Translations under genes and position numbers: made by a program
In this document: positions 46,739 to 57,959 of the stretch, piece after piece
Numbering within the stretch: position 1 is the stretch's first letter
Layout of the letters: every line of letters starts with the position of its first letter
The notes under the pieces: generated by a model
Databases searched by the model: none
Seen by the model: the letters and a program-made list of their open reading frames with translations, nothing else
What the model was told of the DNA's origin: nothing
Origin: Pogona vitticeps
Lineage: Eukaryota > Chordata > Lepidosauria > Squamata > Agamidae
Reading direction: 5' to 3'
Assembly: GCF_051106095.1 (NCBI RefSeq)
Contig: NC_135792.1
Location: forward strand, 14,193,501 to 14,257,500
DNA: 64,000 nucleotides

Positions 46739-47304
46739 GCTGCACAACACATGCAATTGGAACATGGACCATAAAAAGTAAGAATCAAGGTAAACTGGAA
46801 ACTGCAAAGGAAGAAATTGAACATATAAACATTGCAGCACTTGGTGTCAGTGAACTGAAGTGGACTGGAATGGGATATTTCAGTCAATCAACTACAGAGT
46901 GTTATTCACTGGAAATGACACTCAGAAGAGGAGTGGCTATAAAATTTATCACAAACCAAAACAAGACATGCTTTTAATCAAGGGTGACTGAACGTGTTAG
47001 TAGGAAACAAAGCAGAAACAAATGCTGGAAAATTCTAGGGTACAGAAATGAAGCAGGAGAACAACTCCTGGAGTTCTGAAAAGTCAGCCATCTGTTTATG
47101 GCAAATGCATGCTTCAAGGAACTGAACAGATGACTACACATGTGGATATTAGATAGTGAATATAGAAATCAAATAGACGATGTAATTGGAAGCAGGAGAT
47201 GGATAAGCTGCATCTTCTCTGACAAAACAAGACCAGGAGCAGACTGTGGTACCGATCATAAATTGTTAGTATCCAACATTAGAGTAAAGCTGAAAAAGCA
47301 AAAA

Positions 47305-47531
47305 GCAAAAGCAAAGTGTGCTGCTTATATAGCGCGTCAAGCACTCTGAGCGGTTTACAAGATTTATGTAGGCTACACACTGCCCCCCAGGAAACTGGGT
47401 ACTAATTTTACAGAGCTTGGAAGGAAAGAAGGCTGAGTCAACCTTGAGCCGCCTACCTGGGATTGAGCCCGGGGTCATGAGCACAGTTTTGACTGCAGGA
47501 CAGCAGCTTAACCACTGTGCCACCAGGCTCT
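47305..47531 (-). mobile_element. tRNA-derived SINE, near full length
   Basis: The minus strand begins GAGCCTGGTGGCACAGTGGT, then TAAGCTGCTGTCCTGCAG, a B-box region GGGCTCAATCCCAGGTAG, the body GGTTGACTCAGCCTTC and CCCAGTTTCCTGGGGGGC, and the end GTAAACCGCTCAGAGTGCTT with TATATAAGC. The same body, without the head, is at 59775-59917; its tail is at about 62095-62150. It is inserted in the RTE LINE. Confidence 0.82.
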
Positions 47532-47587
47532 AACAACAAAAGAACCATAGTGCCAAGATATAATTTAAATAAAATTGTTACTGTTGG

Positions 47588-50500
47588 GTAACAGCCTAGT
47601 CTCCATATTATTTTACCCAGGCTTAATGCTCTGGAGAGGACACTCCAGCTTCACATACAGTGTTGAAACAACACGGGAAGTAGCAGTTACCGGTTATAAG
47701 TCTTTGCTCGACTGGCGTAGAGCATGACGCCAGGGGCTACTTCTGAAGGTGGGTGAAGTTACTGCACATCACTAGGTAGCTACCGCCCGCCTTAAGCTGG
47801 GCAGTCCCCAGCCAGTAAGGTGCTACCTCACCACAGTCTGTTAACCTCAAGGGGTGCTTGGGGTTTAGGGTGAAACCTGACAAGCAGATCGATAACCCTG
47901 CACCATGCAACAATCGTAAGAAAACTTCTGCCCTAAATTTAGGCACCTGGAATATTCGGACAATGACCCCTGGCTTTTCTGATGACGGCTTTTCTGATGA
48001 CCTGCAGGAAATAGACAACATGTGCAAGACAGCTGTCATCGACATGGAACTGAGTAGACTGTAGATGGACATTGTTGCCCTGCAAGAGATGAGATTGCCA
48101 GACTCGGGATCTGTCAAAGAAAAAAACTTCTCATTCTCCTGGCAGAGAAAACCATTGAATGAGACCAGGAAATATGGTGTTGGCTTTGCAGTCAGAAATA
48201 CTCTGCTGAGTTCCATTGTTCCACCTTCTGTGGGGAGTGAAAGAATCCTGTCTCTGCAGCTCCACACATCAGCGGGACTGGTCACCCTCATTAGTGCATA
48301 TGCACAACACTGTCCTCCACAACAGAAGTGAAAGACAAATTCTACAATGATCCAGGACTGGCTGATGCAAATGTACCTGAACAATGGGAACTTTTCAAGA
48401 ACGCTGTGTATAACTGTCACGTTCCCGGGGGTTACAACAGCCGAAGTCCGATAAACCAGTCCAGGGTCAAGAATACCAAGAATGCAAAGCCAATGTCCAT
48501 AAATCAACTCACAGAAGGAAGTCCAGCGTCAAAGTCCAGAGTCCGATACACAGCGTAGTCCAGGGTCAGAGTCCAAAGTCCAATACCAGCGTAGTCCAGG
48601 GTCAGAGTCCAGAGTCAGGAACACGGTTCAAGAAACGTGGATGCAAGCCAAGGTTTCGACTCTTTGCTTCCACAGAATTTCTGGCTTTACTGTTTTATAG
48701 TAAAACAGCTCCTTGAGCTGCTGGAAAGCTTTCTATCCTGTCAATACTCAGGACTAGATGAACGTAGGTTTCTGTGGACAGCCTTAGAGCGATCCTCTGA
48801 TCTCCTTGTCCTAAGTCTTTCCCGAAGCCTGGCCCGAAGCTTGTCTGCTGTGGAAGGAGAATTTGGAGGCGGTTCAGGTGTTTCTGATCTCTCAGCATTC
48901 TCTTCAGCCTCAGTTAACCCTTCTGGTTCCAGGTCTTCGGATGCACTCATGACAATACCACCACCTTGTCCACATTTGGCAAGAAGACCAAAAAGACAGC
49001 CGACTGGTTTGAAGCCCATTCGGAGGAATTGATTCCAGCCGTCGAGGAAAAGAGGAAAGCTCTGGCAGCATACAAAGCCTGTCCTAGCAAGTACAGCTTA
49101 CAGGCTCTTTGAGCTGCTCATAGCCAAGTCCAGGAAATGTTCCAACGATTATTGGCTTCAGCTCTGCTCTCAGATACAGATAGCAGCAGGTAACATCAAA
49201 GGAATGTATGATGGTATCAAGCAGGCTTTAGGTCCAATATAGAAGAAATCTGCTCCTTTCAAATCTGCTACAAGAGTGATAATCCAGGACCAAGCATAGC
49301 AGATGGAACACTGGGTGCAGCACTACTCTGAGCTATATTCCAGAGAGAATATAGTAACCAAACAAGTATTAAATGACATTTACTGCCTGCCTGTCTTGGA
49401 AGAGTTTGACAGCGAACCAACTTTAGCAGAAATAAAAGCGGCCTTGGATTCCCTTCGCCTCTGGCAAGGCACCTGGAAAGGATAACATCCCTGTTGAAGT
49501 GGTGAAGTGCTGTAAAGAGATCATCACCACTGAACTGTATGAAGTCTTTCGTCTTTGCTGGAGGGAAGGTGGAGTACCACAGGACATGAAGGATGCAAAC
49601 ATCATCACATTGTATAAGAACAAAGGAGACAGGGGCGAGTACAATAACTGCCATGGCATCTCTCTTTTCAGCGTTGTAGGGAAGCTGCTTGCCCATGTTG
49701 TACTGAAGAGATTCCAGGTGCTTGCAGACAAGAGTCTATCCAGAATCACAGTGTGGATTTCAAGCTAACAGATCCACCACTGACATGGTATTCTCCCTCT
49801 GACAGTTGCAGGAGAATTGCAGGGAACAACAACAGCCACTCTTTGTGTCCTTCATAGATCTCACAAAGGCCTTTGATTTGGTTAGCAGGGATGGCCTTTT
49901 TAAAATCCTTCCCAAGACTGGATTTCCACCTCGGCTCCTTAAGATAATCAGGTCCTTTTGTGAGGGAATGAAGGACACTGTAGTTTTTGATGGCTCAACA
50001 TCAGATCCCTTTGACATCCAAAGTGAAGTGAAACAGGGCTGTGTCCTCGCGCTGACCCTGTTTGGGATCTTTTTTGCTATCATGCTGAAGCAGGCCTTTG
50101 GAATTGCAACAGAAGGTGTCTATCTCCGGACTAGATCAGATGGAAAATTCTTTAATCTCTCTAGATTGAGAGCACAGACCAAAGTCCAACTGAAATGCAT
50201 GCTGGACTTTCTCTTCGCCGACGATGCAGCTATTATTGCCCACTCTGCTGAAGACCTCCAACAACTCATGAATCGTTTTAACAAGGCCTGCCAAGACTTT
50301 GGACCAACAATCAGCCTGAAGAAAACACAAGTCATGAGCCAGGGCATGGACTCACCTCCTTCTATTACCATCTCCATGCAACAACTGGAGGTTGTTCATG
50401 AATTTGTGTACCTTGGCTCAACAATCTCTGACACTCTCTCCTTAAATGTCGAGATGGATAAACGCATTGGTAAAGCAGCTACCATGTTCTGAAGATTCAC

Positions 50501-51200
50501 AAAGAGAGTATGGCTCAATAAGAAGCTGATGGCATAGACCAAGGTCCAGGTCTATAGAGCCTGTGTCCTGAGCACACTCCTGTATTGCAGTGAGTCCCGG
50601 ACCCTTTGTGCATGGCAGAAGAGGAAGCTGAACATCTTCCATATGCGTTGTCTCTGACGCATTTTTGGTATTACCTGGCAGGACAAAGTTCCAAATAGAG
50701 TAGTCCTAGATCGAGCTAGAATTTTTAGCATGTATATATTACTGAAAAATGACGTCTACATTGGCTTGCGCATGTTGTGAAAATGGCTGATAGTCAGATT
50801 CCAAAAGATCTCCTGTCCATACATTAGAATTAGTGCAGGGAAATTACCCCAGAGGGAAACGACAGCTGCGATACAAGGATATCTGCAAGTGGGATCTGAA
50901 GGCCTTGGGAATGGACCTCCACAGATGGGAAACCCTGACATCTGAGCATTCAGCCTGGAGGCAGGGGGTGCAGCATGGCCTCTTCCAATTTGAAGAGACC
51001 CTTGTGTAGCAGGCCAAGGCAAAGAGGAAGTCACAAAAGCAGCAAAATCAGGGAGCTGGAAAGGGGACAGATTATATTTGCCTTCAGTGTGGGAGGGATT
51101 GTCTTTCTCGAATTGGCCTTCTCAGCCACACTAGACACTGTTCCAAGTCCTCCATACAGAGCACATTACCATAGTCTCTCGAGACTGATGGATGCCTAAT
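47588..51200 (+). mobile_element. APE-type LINE, copy B, with nested solo LTR
   Basis: Leader 47599-47860 matches copy A. Endonuclease: LGTWNIRTMTPGFSDD (about 47935), LDMDIVALQEMRLP, YGVGFAVRNTLLSSIVPP, LISAYAQ. RT: frame 49806-50492 with FVSFIDLTKAFDLVSRDGL, EVKQGCVLALTLFGIFFA, the active site LFADDAAII and VYLGSTISDTLSLNVE. The C-terminal part follows, then the family 3' end TAGTCTCTCGAGACTGATGG. Frames are broken by several stops and shifts, so it is inactive. The catalytic ADD is intact here, and it is more complete than copy A. A 540-bp LTR sits at 48415-48954. Confidence 0.87.
48415..48954. mobile_element. Solo LTR-like insert, 540 bp, inside LINE copy B
   Basis: The insert begins TGTCACGTTCCCGG and ends CACTCATGACA. 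The flanks ATAAC and ATACC match at 4 of 5 bases. Copy A has the uninterrupted sequence (TATAACACTGCCTTGTCC), which proves the insertion point. The 5' half holds tandem units of the GTCCAGGGTCAGAGTCC type. TG...CA ends and a 5-bp duplication fit an LTR; the family is unassigned and no coding remnant is present. Confidence 0.7.
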
Positions 51201-52774
51201 CAATATATGCAAGACTACGTATGTACACAATTTAATTCAAACATGTGCAGATTTGTTTGTTGTTTATTCATAGGTTTAATGTCTTATTCATAGGTTACCT
51301 TTCTCCCAATAAAGGGATTCAAGATACACATGGTTTCTCTACTTGCAGCAAGGCAAACATTCCCTATTAGGCAATGAAGTAACCACTGTGTGCAGCAGAT
51401 CCAGGATGAGAGAAAGGTAGGTGTGGTAGAGCCACAACTAACCCTTTTGACACTGAGATACCCACTGTGGCCTGAAGCATGAGCAAAAGCCCCCCCCCCT
51501 TAAAAAAGGAGATGTACATGCTGTGCCCACACACCCTGAAAGCAGGAACTTCATGTTTAAGAAAAAAGGGAATGCAACTCGGACTGTGAAGTGTTGTTCC
51601 TTATTTTCCCAACACTCACAATTAGCTTCACCTCTAGATTCCAGTGCCTGCCCTCAGCAAACCCCCTGCTGCTCCACCCTACTTACAGCCCTGCCCAGGG
51701 CAGTTTCCTCACTGGTCTTTTTTATGAACTCTTCATTATTTTGTGTTGGGAAGGGGGAAGAAAAGCTGTGCATGCCACACACTCCTTCCTTGTTGCAGCT
51801 TAGAAGAGGCTTTTTCCATTGCCACTGTTGAAGCAACATTAGTAGCCGCCGTGGGTCCTTTTAGGGAGAAAGACAAAATAAAAATATTTTAAACAAACAA
51901 ACAAAAATTGAAAAATTTCCCAGTCAGTTCCTGTGCATTCTGTAAAATGTATTGGGGAAAAGACTAGGAAGGGCCACCATCTTGTCCTTCTCCTCAAGAA
52001 ATAAAACATATTAATCCAGCCCTGTGTAAAGCAAAATAAAGATTGTACATCCATCACCATTAATAAAACTGGATCTCAGAACCGAGCAATTGAAGCTGAA
52101 GGGCAGACAAGAAATGGCAAGGAGAAATACTTCTTCACACAAATTGGATTTAAACTGATGGGTCTAGCAATGCAATAATGAGAGATTAATAATCTAATTG
52201 TTACTCACTTCTAGGGTGAGACTTTATCAGAGAGGACATGCGTCACTATAAAGGGTAGACAAAAGGGTGTGTATTTGCATTAAAACTGCATATAGGTTAA
52301 GACAATGTCTGGGCGACTTGGTTGCCTGCTGAGTCTCCAGATGCTCATTATGTCTCTGATCTCTTTTTATGCTTCTTTGTCTTTAAAACAGCCCAGGGAC
52401 TGGGTAGTCCTTCAATGGGAAGACAATTTCAAAAGGGAGATAGTTCTCTGGCAGTCCTTCAAATTAATTTTTTTTCTGCTAAGGAAGAACAAATGACCAT
52501 CTTAGTCCCAGCTAGGCCTGCTGGATCAATTGCGTAGAAATTGTTTTTAAGACAAATTGTCAGAGAATTCTCAAACTAGATGTTATCAGTCAGTCACAGC
52601 CTGGGAAGCTTGGCACCCAAATGCTTTGGTTCACCCTGCCATAAATCTGTTTATACACAGAGCTTCTTATCTGAGGCTTTTATCCAGGTGCCCCTTATTC
52701 TGAAGTAAAACAGAGTGTAATAAGGTAGAAAACCTAATCCATAGTGATCTCATGTTTTTTTAAATACCTTTCCC
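51201..52774. other. Intergenic DNA with L2-like tails
   Basis: A minus-strand L2-like tail (CCTTTCTCCCAATAAAGGGA) lies near 51290-51330 after a direct repeat of TTATTCATAGGTT. A plus-strand tail (GCCGCCGTGGGTCCTTTTAG) lies near 51845. The rest (51400-51830, 51900-52770) has no recognised gene or element. Confidence 0.45.
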
Positions 52775-53120
52775 AGGGACGTGGTGGCGCTGCGGGCTAA
52801 ACCACAGAAGCCTGTGCTGCAGGGTCAGAAGACCAAGCAGTCATAAGATCGAATCCACGCGACGGAGTGAGCTCCCGTCGCTTGTTCCAGCTCCCGCCAA
52901 CCTAGCGGTTCGAAAGCATGCAAATGCAAGTAGATAAATAGGGACCACTTTGGTGGGAAGGTAACAGCCTTCTGTGTCTAAGTCGCACTGGCCATGTGAC
53001 CACGGAAGATTGTCTTCGGACAAACGCTGGCTCTATGGCTTGGAAACGGGGATGAGCACCGCCCCCTAGAGTCGAACACAACTGGACAAAAATTGTCAAG
53101 GGGAACCTTTACCTTTACCT
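52775..53120 (+). mobile_element. Sauria-type SINE (tRNA head, BovB-like tail)
   Basis: Head GGGACGTGGTGGCGCTGCGG then GCTAAACCAC, with a B-box-like AAGATCGAATCCACGCG. The middle holds GGTTCGAAAGCATGCAAATG, TGTGACCACGGAAGATTGTC and CGCCCCCTAGAGTCGAACAC. The end is AACTGGACAAAAATTGTCAAG, trimmed here as in the genome, followed by GGGAACCTTTACCTTTACC. This layout, with a tail ending in ACCTTT units, is diagnostic of the Sauria SINEs of squamates, which use the BovB machinery. It is nearly intact. Confidence 0.9.
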
Positions 53121-53221
53121 TTCCCAGAAAGCCTCAACTTAATGTCATTTGGTCCTTAGGTAAAGATCTTTGTTGTGTTAAACTGCTGTCAAGTCAGAAT
53201 TGACTTATAGTGACCTGTTTT

Positions 53222-54036
53222 CATCCCTTATGAATACACAGTGGAAGTGAAGAACAGATTTAAGGAACTAGATTTGGTGGACAGAGTGCCTGAAGAACTA
53301 TGGATCAATGCTCGAAACATTGTACAGGACGCAGCAACAAAAAACATCCCAATGAAAAGGAAATGCAAGAAAGCAAAGTGACCGACCAATGAGACCTTAC
53401 AAAGAGGGAAATAAAATGCAAGGGAGATAGGGAAAGTTACAGAAAATTGAATGCTGACTTCCAAAGAATATCAAGGAGAGACAAGAGGACCTCCTTAAAT
53501 GAATAGTGAAAAGATATAGAGGAAAATAATAGAAAGGGAAAAACCAGAGATCTGTTCAAGAAAATTGGAGACATTAAAGGAACCTTTCGTGCAAAGATGG
53601 ATATGACAAAGGACAAAAATGGTAGGGACCTCACAGAAGCAGAAGACATCAAGAAGAGGTGGCAAGAATACATGGAGGAATTATACCAGAAAGCTCTGGA
53701 TGTCCTGGACAACCCAGATATTGTGGTTGCTGACCTTGAGCCAGACATCCTGGAGAGCGAAGTCAAGTAGGCCTTAGAAAGCATGGCTAACAACAAGGCC
53801 AGTGGAGGTGATGGCATTCCAGTTGAATTATTTAAAATATTAAAAGATGATGCTGTTAAGGTGCTACCCTCAATATGCCAGAAAGTTTGGAAAACCAGCA
53901 GTGGCCAGAGGATTGGAAAAGATCAGTCTTCATCCCAATCCCAAAGAAGTGCAGTGCCAAAGAATGCTCCAACTACCGTACAATTGCACTCATTTCACAC
54001 ACTAGCAAGGTTATGCTCAAAATCCTACAAGGTAGG
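53222..54036 (+). mobile_element. BovB (RTE) LINE, copy 3, internal fragment
   Basis: Starting at PYEYTVEVKNRFKELDLVD and continuing VPEELWINARNIVQDAATKN, it passes through KDKNGRDLTEAEDIKKRWQE, NNKASGGDGIPVELFKILKD and HTSKVMLKILQGRLQQ. This is the linker and RT start of the same BovB type as copies 1 and 2, now on the plus strand. It is cut at both ends and joins DIRS sequence at about 54036. Several stops break it. Confidence 0.85.
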
Positions 54037-54509
54037 CTTCAGCAGTTCAAACGCCTCATTGTGACACCAGAACTTACAAGTCAACTTACCTGGTGGACAT
54101 TCCTTCCACATCTAGCAGTGGGCAGATCATTCAAGCCTTTGTAGTTCTCAGTACAGGTCACCACCGATGCCAGCCCTTTGGAATGGGGAGCCCACTGTGA
54201 AGAACTGGAAATGTGGCCTGTGGACAAAAAAAAGAAAGGTTATTACATATAAATCGTCTCGAACTGTTAGCGATAATAAAAGCCTTTCGAGCCTTCTTAG
54301 CACGCATCAAAGGACAAGCAGTACAGTTTGTCACAGACAACACCACGGCTACGTACTACGTGAACAAACAGGGAGGCACCCATTCCCTCTCACTTCTGTA
54401 CCTTATCATATACCTATAGTAATGGTGTTATCTCCATCAAATTTTCCCAGTGCCTATTCACATTTCTACAGAAGAAAATTACATAGCGGATCAACTAAGC
54501 TGGCTTCCC

Positions 54510-55295
54510 TGTGAGCAAGGAGCAGTTAGTGTGCCGTCTTCTGAGATATCCATCACTGAGGAAGAACACGGCTGTATAGAGGGGGTGTTGGTGGAAATAG
54601 ACCAAGAGGGGATAGAGAGGAAATTGGCGTTGGAGGTGTGTCTAGCCAATGACAAAGGGGAGGAACTGGACCTAATTGTGTGGGAGGAGGTGTTAAAAGA
54701 GGGAGAAAGCGCGCACGTTTTCAATGTAACGGACGAGCCGAAAGGAGGGAGGAGGGATCAGGCAGTCCAGACAGAGGGAGAAGGTGAACGGAAAAATGTA
54801 TTCGGACTGTTGAAAGAATTCCCTAACCTACGCACAGGGGGAGGTCTGCTGCCTGATCCAGAAGTGAAAGGCGTAGCACAGGACAACCTCGAACCACTGG
54901 AATGGATGGTGGTTGTTTATCCTCGCAACCAGCGTGGGGGGCGGAAGGTGATTTGTCCCAATCCCTCTTTACTCCGGCAACAATGCGAGGGGGATTGGGT
55001 GAGACGCCCCTGCTGCGGCACGGTGTGTGCAGTGCGAAGCACTCCTCTGAGGCCCATGACGGACAGGGAGCGGTTTGGGCCAGCCCCGATGTGAGAAGTG
55101 ACTGGAGAACTCCCAATGTTAGAGTGAGAAGTTACAAGGTTTTGCCTGATTTAGGTTTAATTGATCCATTTGACGCTGTAGAGTTAGAGGAGTTGAAGAA
55201 TAAAGGGAATCCTGTTAAAAATTCAAAACAGCCTCCGTCTCTCTTTCCCGTGCAAACTTGGGGACCATCCGTGGAAGGAGATGAACCGGATCACA
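54510..55295 (+). mobile_element. Solo LTR with a long internal reading frame, copy 2 (in DIRS)
   Basis: A perfect 5-bp duplication, TTCCC, flanks it (54505-54509 and 55296-55300). It starts TGTGAGCAAGG and ends GGATCACA. AATAAA lies at 55199-55204, about 95 bp before the 3' end, as expected for an R/U5 boundary. The plus frame is open from the first LTR base to 55094, about 195 codons. It reads FGLLKEFPNLRTGGG, LLPDPEVKG and EGDWVRRPCCGTVCAVRS and is homologous to the LTR at 45936-46738. The two nucleotide sequences are clearly diverged. Family unassigned; fossil. Confidence 0.78.
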
Positions 55296-55653
55296 TTCCC
55301 ACACAAACACGCGAATGGACTTTAGATGATCACGTATTCTGGACCATTTATTGTTGATGGGGACACCCAACCATAGATCTCTTTGCATCAGAACACAACA
55401 CGAAGTGTCAGAGATACAGCTCCCGAGCCAGCATCGACCTCAAATGACTGGGCGATGCTTTCATGATAGACTGGAGAGGAGAACTACAATATATGTTCCC
55501 TTCAATCCCTCTGATCCAAAGATCCATCATTCAAATCCGACAATACCGAACAGATGCCATAATCATTGCTCCATGGTGGCCACGTCAACCGTGGTTCACC
55601 CATCTGAGGTCAATGGCAATGGACATATTCCACCTACCATCAATACCCAACCT

Positions 55654-56571
55654 TTTGATAAACCTTTATTAGGTTCAAAAGAACAAATTGTTAAGAAAAT
55701 GTATAACTATATGTTGGAAATTAAGATGCAAGATGAAATGGTTAAGGAATGTATGATTAAGTGGGCACAAAATATAGGGCATAATATTGATATTGATCAA
55801 TATGGCAAAATAACATAAAGCTTACAAGATCGGTGAACTTTAAAGAGAATATATATAAGATGTTTTATAGGTGGCACATGACCCCAGAAAAATTGTCAAA
55901 GATGTATCAAATAAGTGTTGGAAATGTGAAACACAAGTGGGAAGCTATTATCATATGTGGTGGTCATGTGGAGTAGCGAAACAATACTGGAAAAGAGTGC
56001 ATGCTATGTTGGAACAAATATTGCTCTGTAAGGTGCCATTAACCCCAGAACTATTTTTATTGAGTATGATACCTGAAAATATAGATAAGTCAAAGGATTA
56101 TATAGTTATATACACAGTTATGGCAGCCAGAATTCTATATGCTAAAAATTGGAAAAGACCAACGGTACCGAAACAAGATCTTATTAAAAAGATACGGGAA
56201 ATAGCCGAAATGGACATTTTATCAGAAGTCATGAAGGACTATCCCTTGCAAAAGGCAACAGAAAGATGGGATCTATTTAACAAGTGGACTGAATCAACAG
56301 GCAGCTTGTGAATAGCATATATTGAAATGAGAACTCAATCTAGAAGGCAGAAATAATAATATAATTTATTGTCATTGTAAGTATATACACATACAACGAA
56401 ATTCACATACAACGAAAAGAGTAAATAGAATAACTTAAAATCTTGATATGGCAATAGGTACAGAATGGATGGAAGTACATATGTTATTGTCTCCCCTCTT
56501 CCTCATCAATTCCAGTTCCCTTTTCCTTTCTGTCATCCCTTATATTAAAAAATAAAAAATTATATAAAAAA
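55654..56571 (+). mobile_element. L1 LINE 3' end, 12-bp target duplication
   Basis: AATACCCAACCT occurs at 55642-55653 and 56572-56583, giving exact ends (918 bp). The open frame 55871-56311 reads NKCWKCETQVGSYYHMWWSC, then YTVMAARILYAKNWKRP and EIAEMDILSEVMKDY. This is the C-terminal zinc-knuckle-like region (CxxC...HxxxxC) of L1 ORF2 as seen in squamate L1s. A 3' UTR ends in an A-rich tail (near 56545-56571). It is 5'-truncated, as usual for L1. It lies inside the DIRS element and is therefore younger than it. Confidence 0.9.
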
Positions 56572-57655
56572 AATACCCAACCTCCCATCTCAGAACAACG
56601 GAGCGATCTCCCATCCTGAGATCCAATCTCTGAATATGACAGCCTGGAGGATACTCCTGCCTTCCAAAGCATATTAGACCAAGCTTGAAAGCCATCTACC
56701 CAAAGACTCTATGAAAATAATTGGAAATTGTTCAAGGCATTTACAGCGCCACGAAACCTGATTGCAGCTCCAACTTCTCTTAAAACAATACTTACCTTCA
56801 TTCTACACCTCTTTAATCTGGGACTCTCACACTCAACCTAGAAAGTCTATATATCAGCTATTGTGGCCCATCAACCACCCCATTCACAATCAGCGAAACT
56901 TTTTTCACACCCAACTTTAAAAAATATTCGACCTCCAAGACAAACAAATTGTATCCCAATGGTCATTACAATTAGTACCCAATTCTCTCACTAAACCACC
57001 TTTCGAACCAATGGCTATGTGTAATGAAAAGCTATTGTCTCTGAAGACAGTCTTTCTGGTGGCAATAATATCTGCCAAATGTGTCAGTGAATTCACAGCT
57101 CTTCTGTCAGACCAACCATACCTGCAGTTCCATCTAGACAAAGTCACCATGTATTTTGATGTGCGATTCCTGCCTAAGATTGTCTCTGATTTCCACCGGA
57201 ATCAACCTTTAATTTTACCAACTTTATTCCCTTCTCCTTCTACATCCATCAAGCGCATGCTCCATATGGTGGATGTCTGAAGGTCTTTAGTCTTTTATAT
57301 CTACAGGACAAATGCATTTAGGAAGTCTCCAAGACTTTTCCTTTGTTTCCAAGGTCCTCACAAGAGTGCTCCAGCTCAGACCATCTCTCACGGGATAGTT
57401 CAGACTATTTCACTGGCCCATAAACTTTCAGGCAAATCACCCCCTCAACACTTAAAGGCTCGTTCCACCAGAGCATTATCAACATCCACTGCTCTACACC
57501 GTGGAATAGAACTACCTAATATCTGCCGAGTAGCGACTCGGTCCAATCCATCAACCTTTGTCAAACATTATCGCCTTGATGTCAGAGCAAAGAATGATGC
57601 TGCATTTAGCACAGCGATCCTGACATCTCTTCTACCGTGACGTCCCACCTACAGA

Positions 57656-57958
57656 GGCCACCTACCTGTAACCATGGTTCTTCTAGTGGTCCTCTGTGAA
57701 TTCACACATCCCCCCTTCCTCCCCTCTGTCCGTCACATTGTCTTTTATATACACTACTACTTTGACAGCGGCGAATTTTTGGAAGGAACTGAGGGGAAGT
57801 TTGGAGAGAGGAGCATGCGCTCAACAGGGGGATGTCTTATTGTCAAATCTCTTTTAAGCTCTAGAAACTTCTGAAACGTCCTGCGCAGGCGCAGAACAAC
57901 CCACTTGTGTGCATTCACAGAGGACCACTAGAAGAACTATGGCTACAGGTAGATAACC
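57656..57958. repeat. 52-bp inverted repeat at the DIRS end
   Basis: 57656-57707 and 57907-57958 are reverse complements with 6 mismatches in 52 (core GTTCTTCTAGTGGTCCTCTG and TGAAT). The 199-bp spacer contains GCGCAGGCGCAG. Inverted repeats of this kind belong to the terminal architecture of DIRS elements. Confidence 0.85.
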
Positions 57959-57959
57959 T

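Larger units (their letters stand above)
45360..47580 (+). mobile_element. RTE-type LINE (diverged from BovB), 5' leader and endonuclease, with nested insertions
   Basis: Leader sequence (GCAGAAGGTGGCAATGGTAA, GCTACTGGGGAAGAGC) runs to 45935 and resumes at 46744. The APE endonuclease follows: GKLETAKEEIEHINIAAL, LGVSELKWTGMG, RNQIDDVIGSRRW, KTRPGADCGTDHKLL. A few more codons lie after the nested SINE (to about 47580). RT is missing. The amino-acid differences from BovB copies 1 and 2 suggest another, older RTE subfamily. An LTR sits at 45936-46738 and a SINE at about 47305-47530. Confidence 0.75.

Noticed and set aside
52775-52870. tRNA-like promoter boxes that might indicate a tRNA gene
   Set aside because: The stems do not pair and the sequence continues into a Sauria SINE body; the same reasoning excludes the SINE heads at 6325, 7138, 13617 and 47531.
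47575-53224. The RTE LINE ending near 47580 and BovB copy 3 starting near 53224 break at nearly the same codon, as if one element were split by 5.6 kb of insertions
   Set aside because: The endonuclease part at 46780-47300 is clearly more diverged than the BovB-type sequence at 53224-54036, so they are probably different subfamilies and the match is coincidence.
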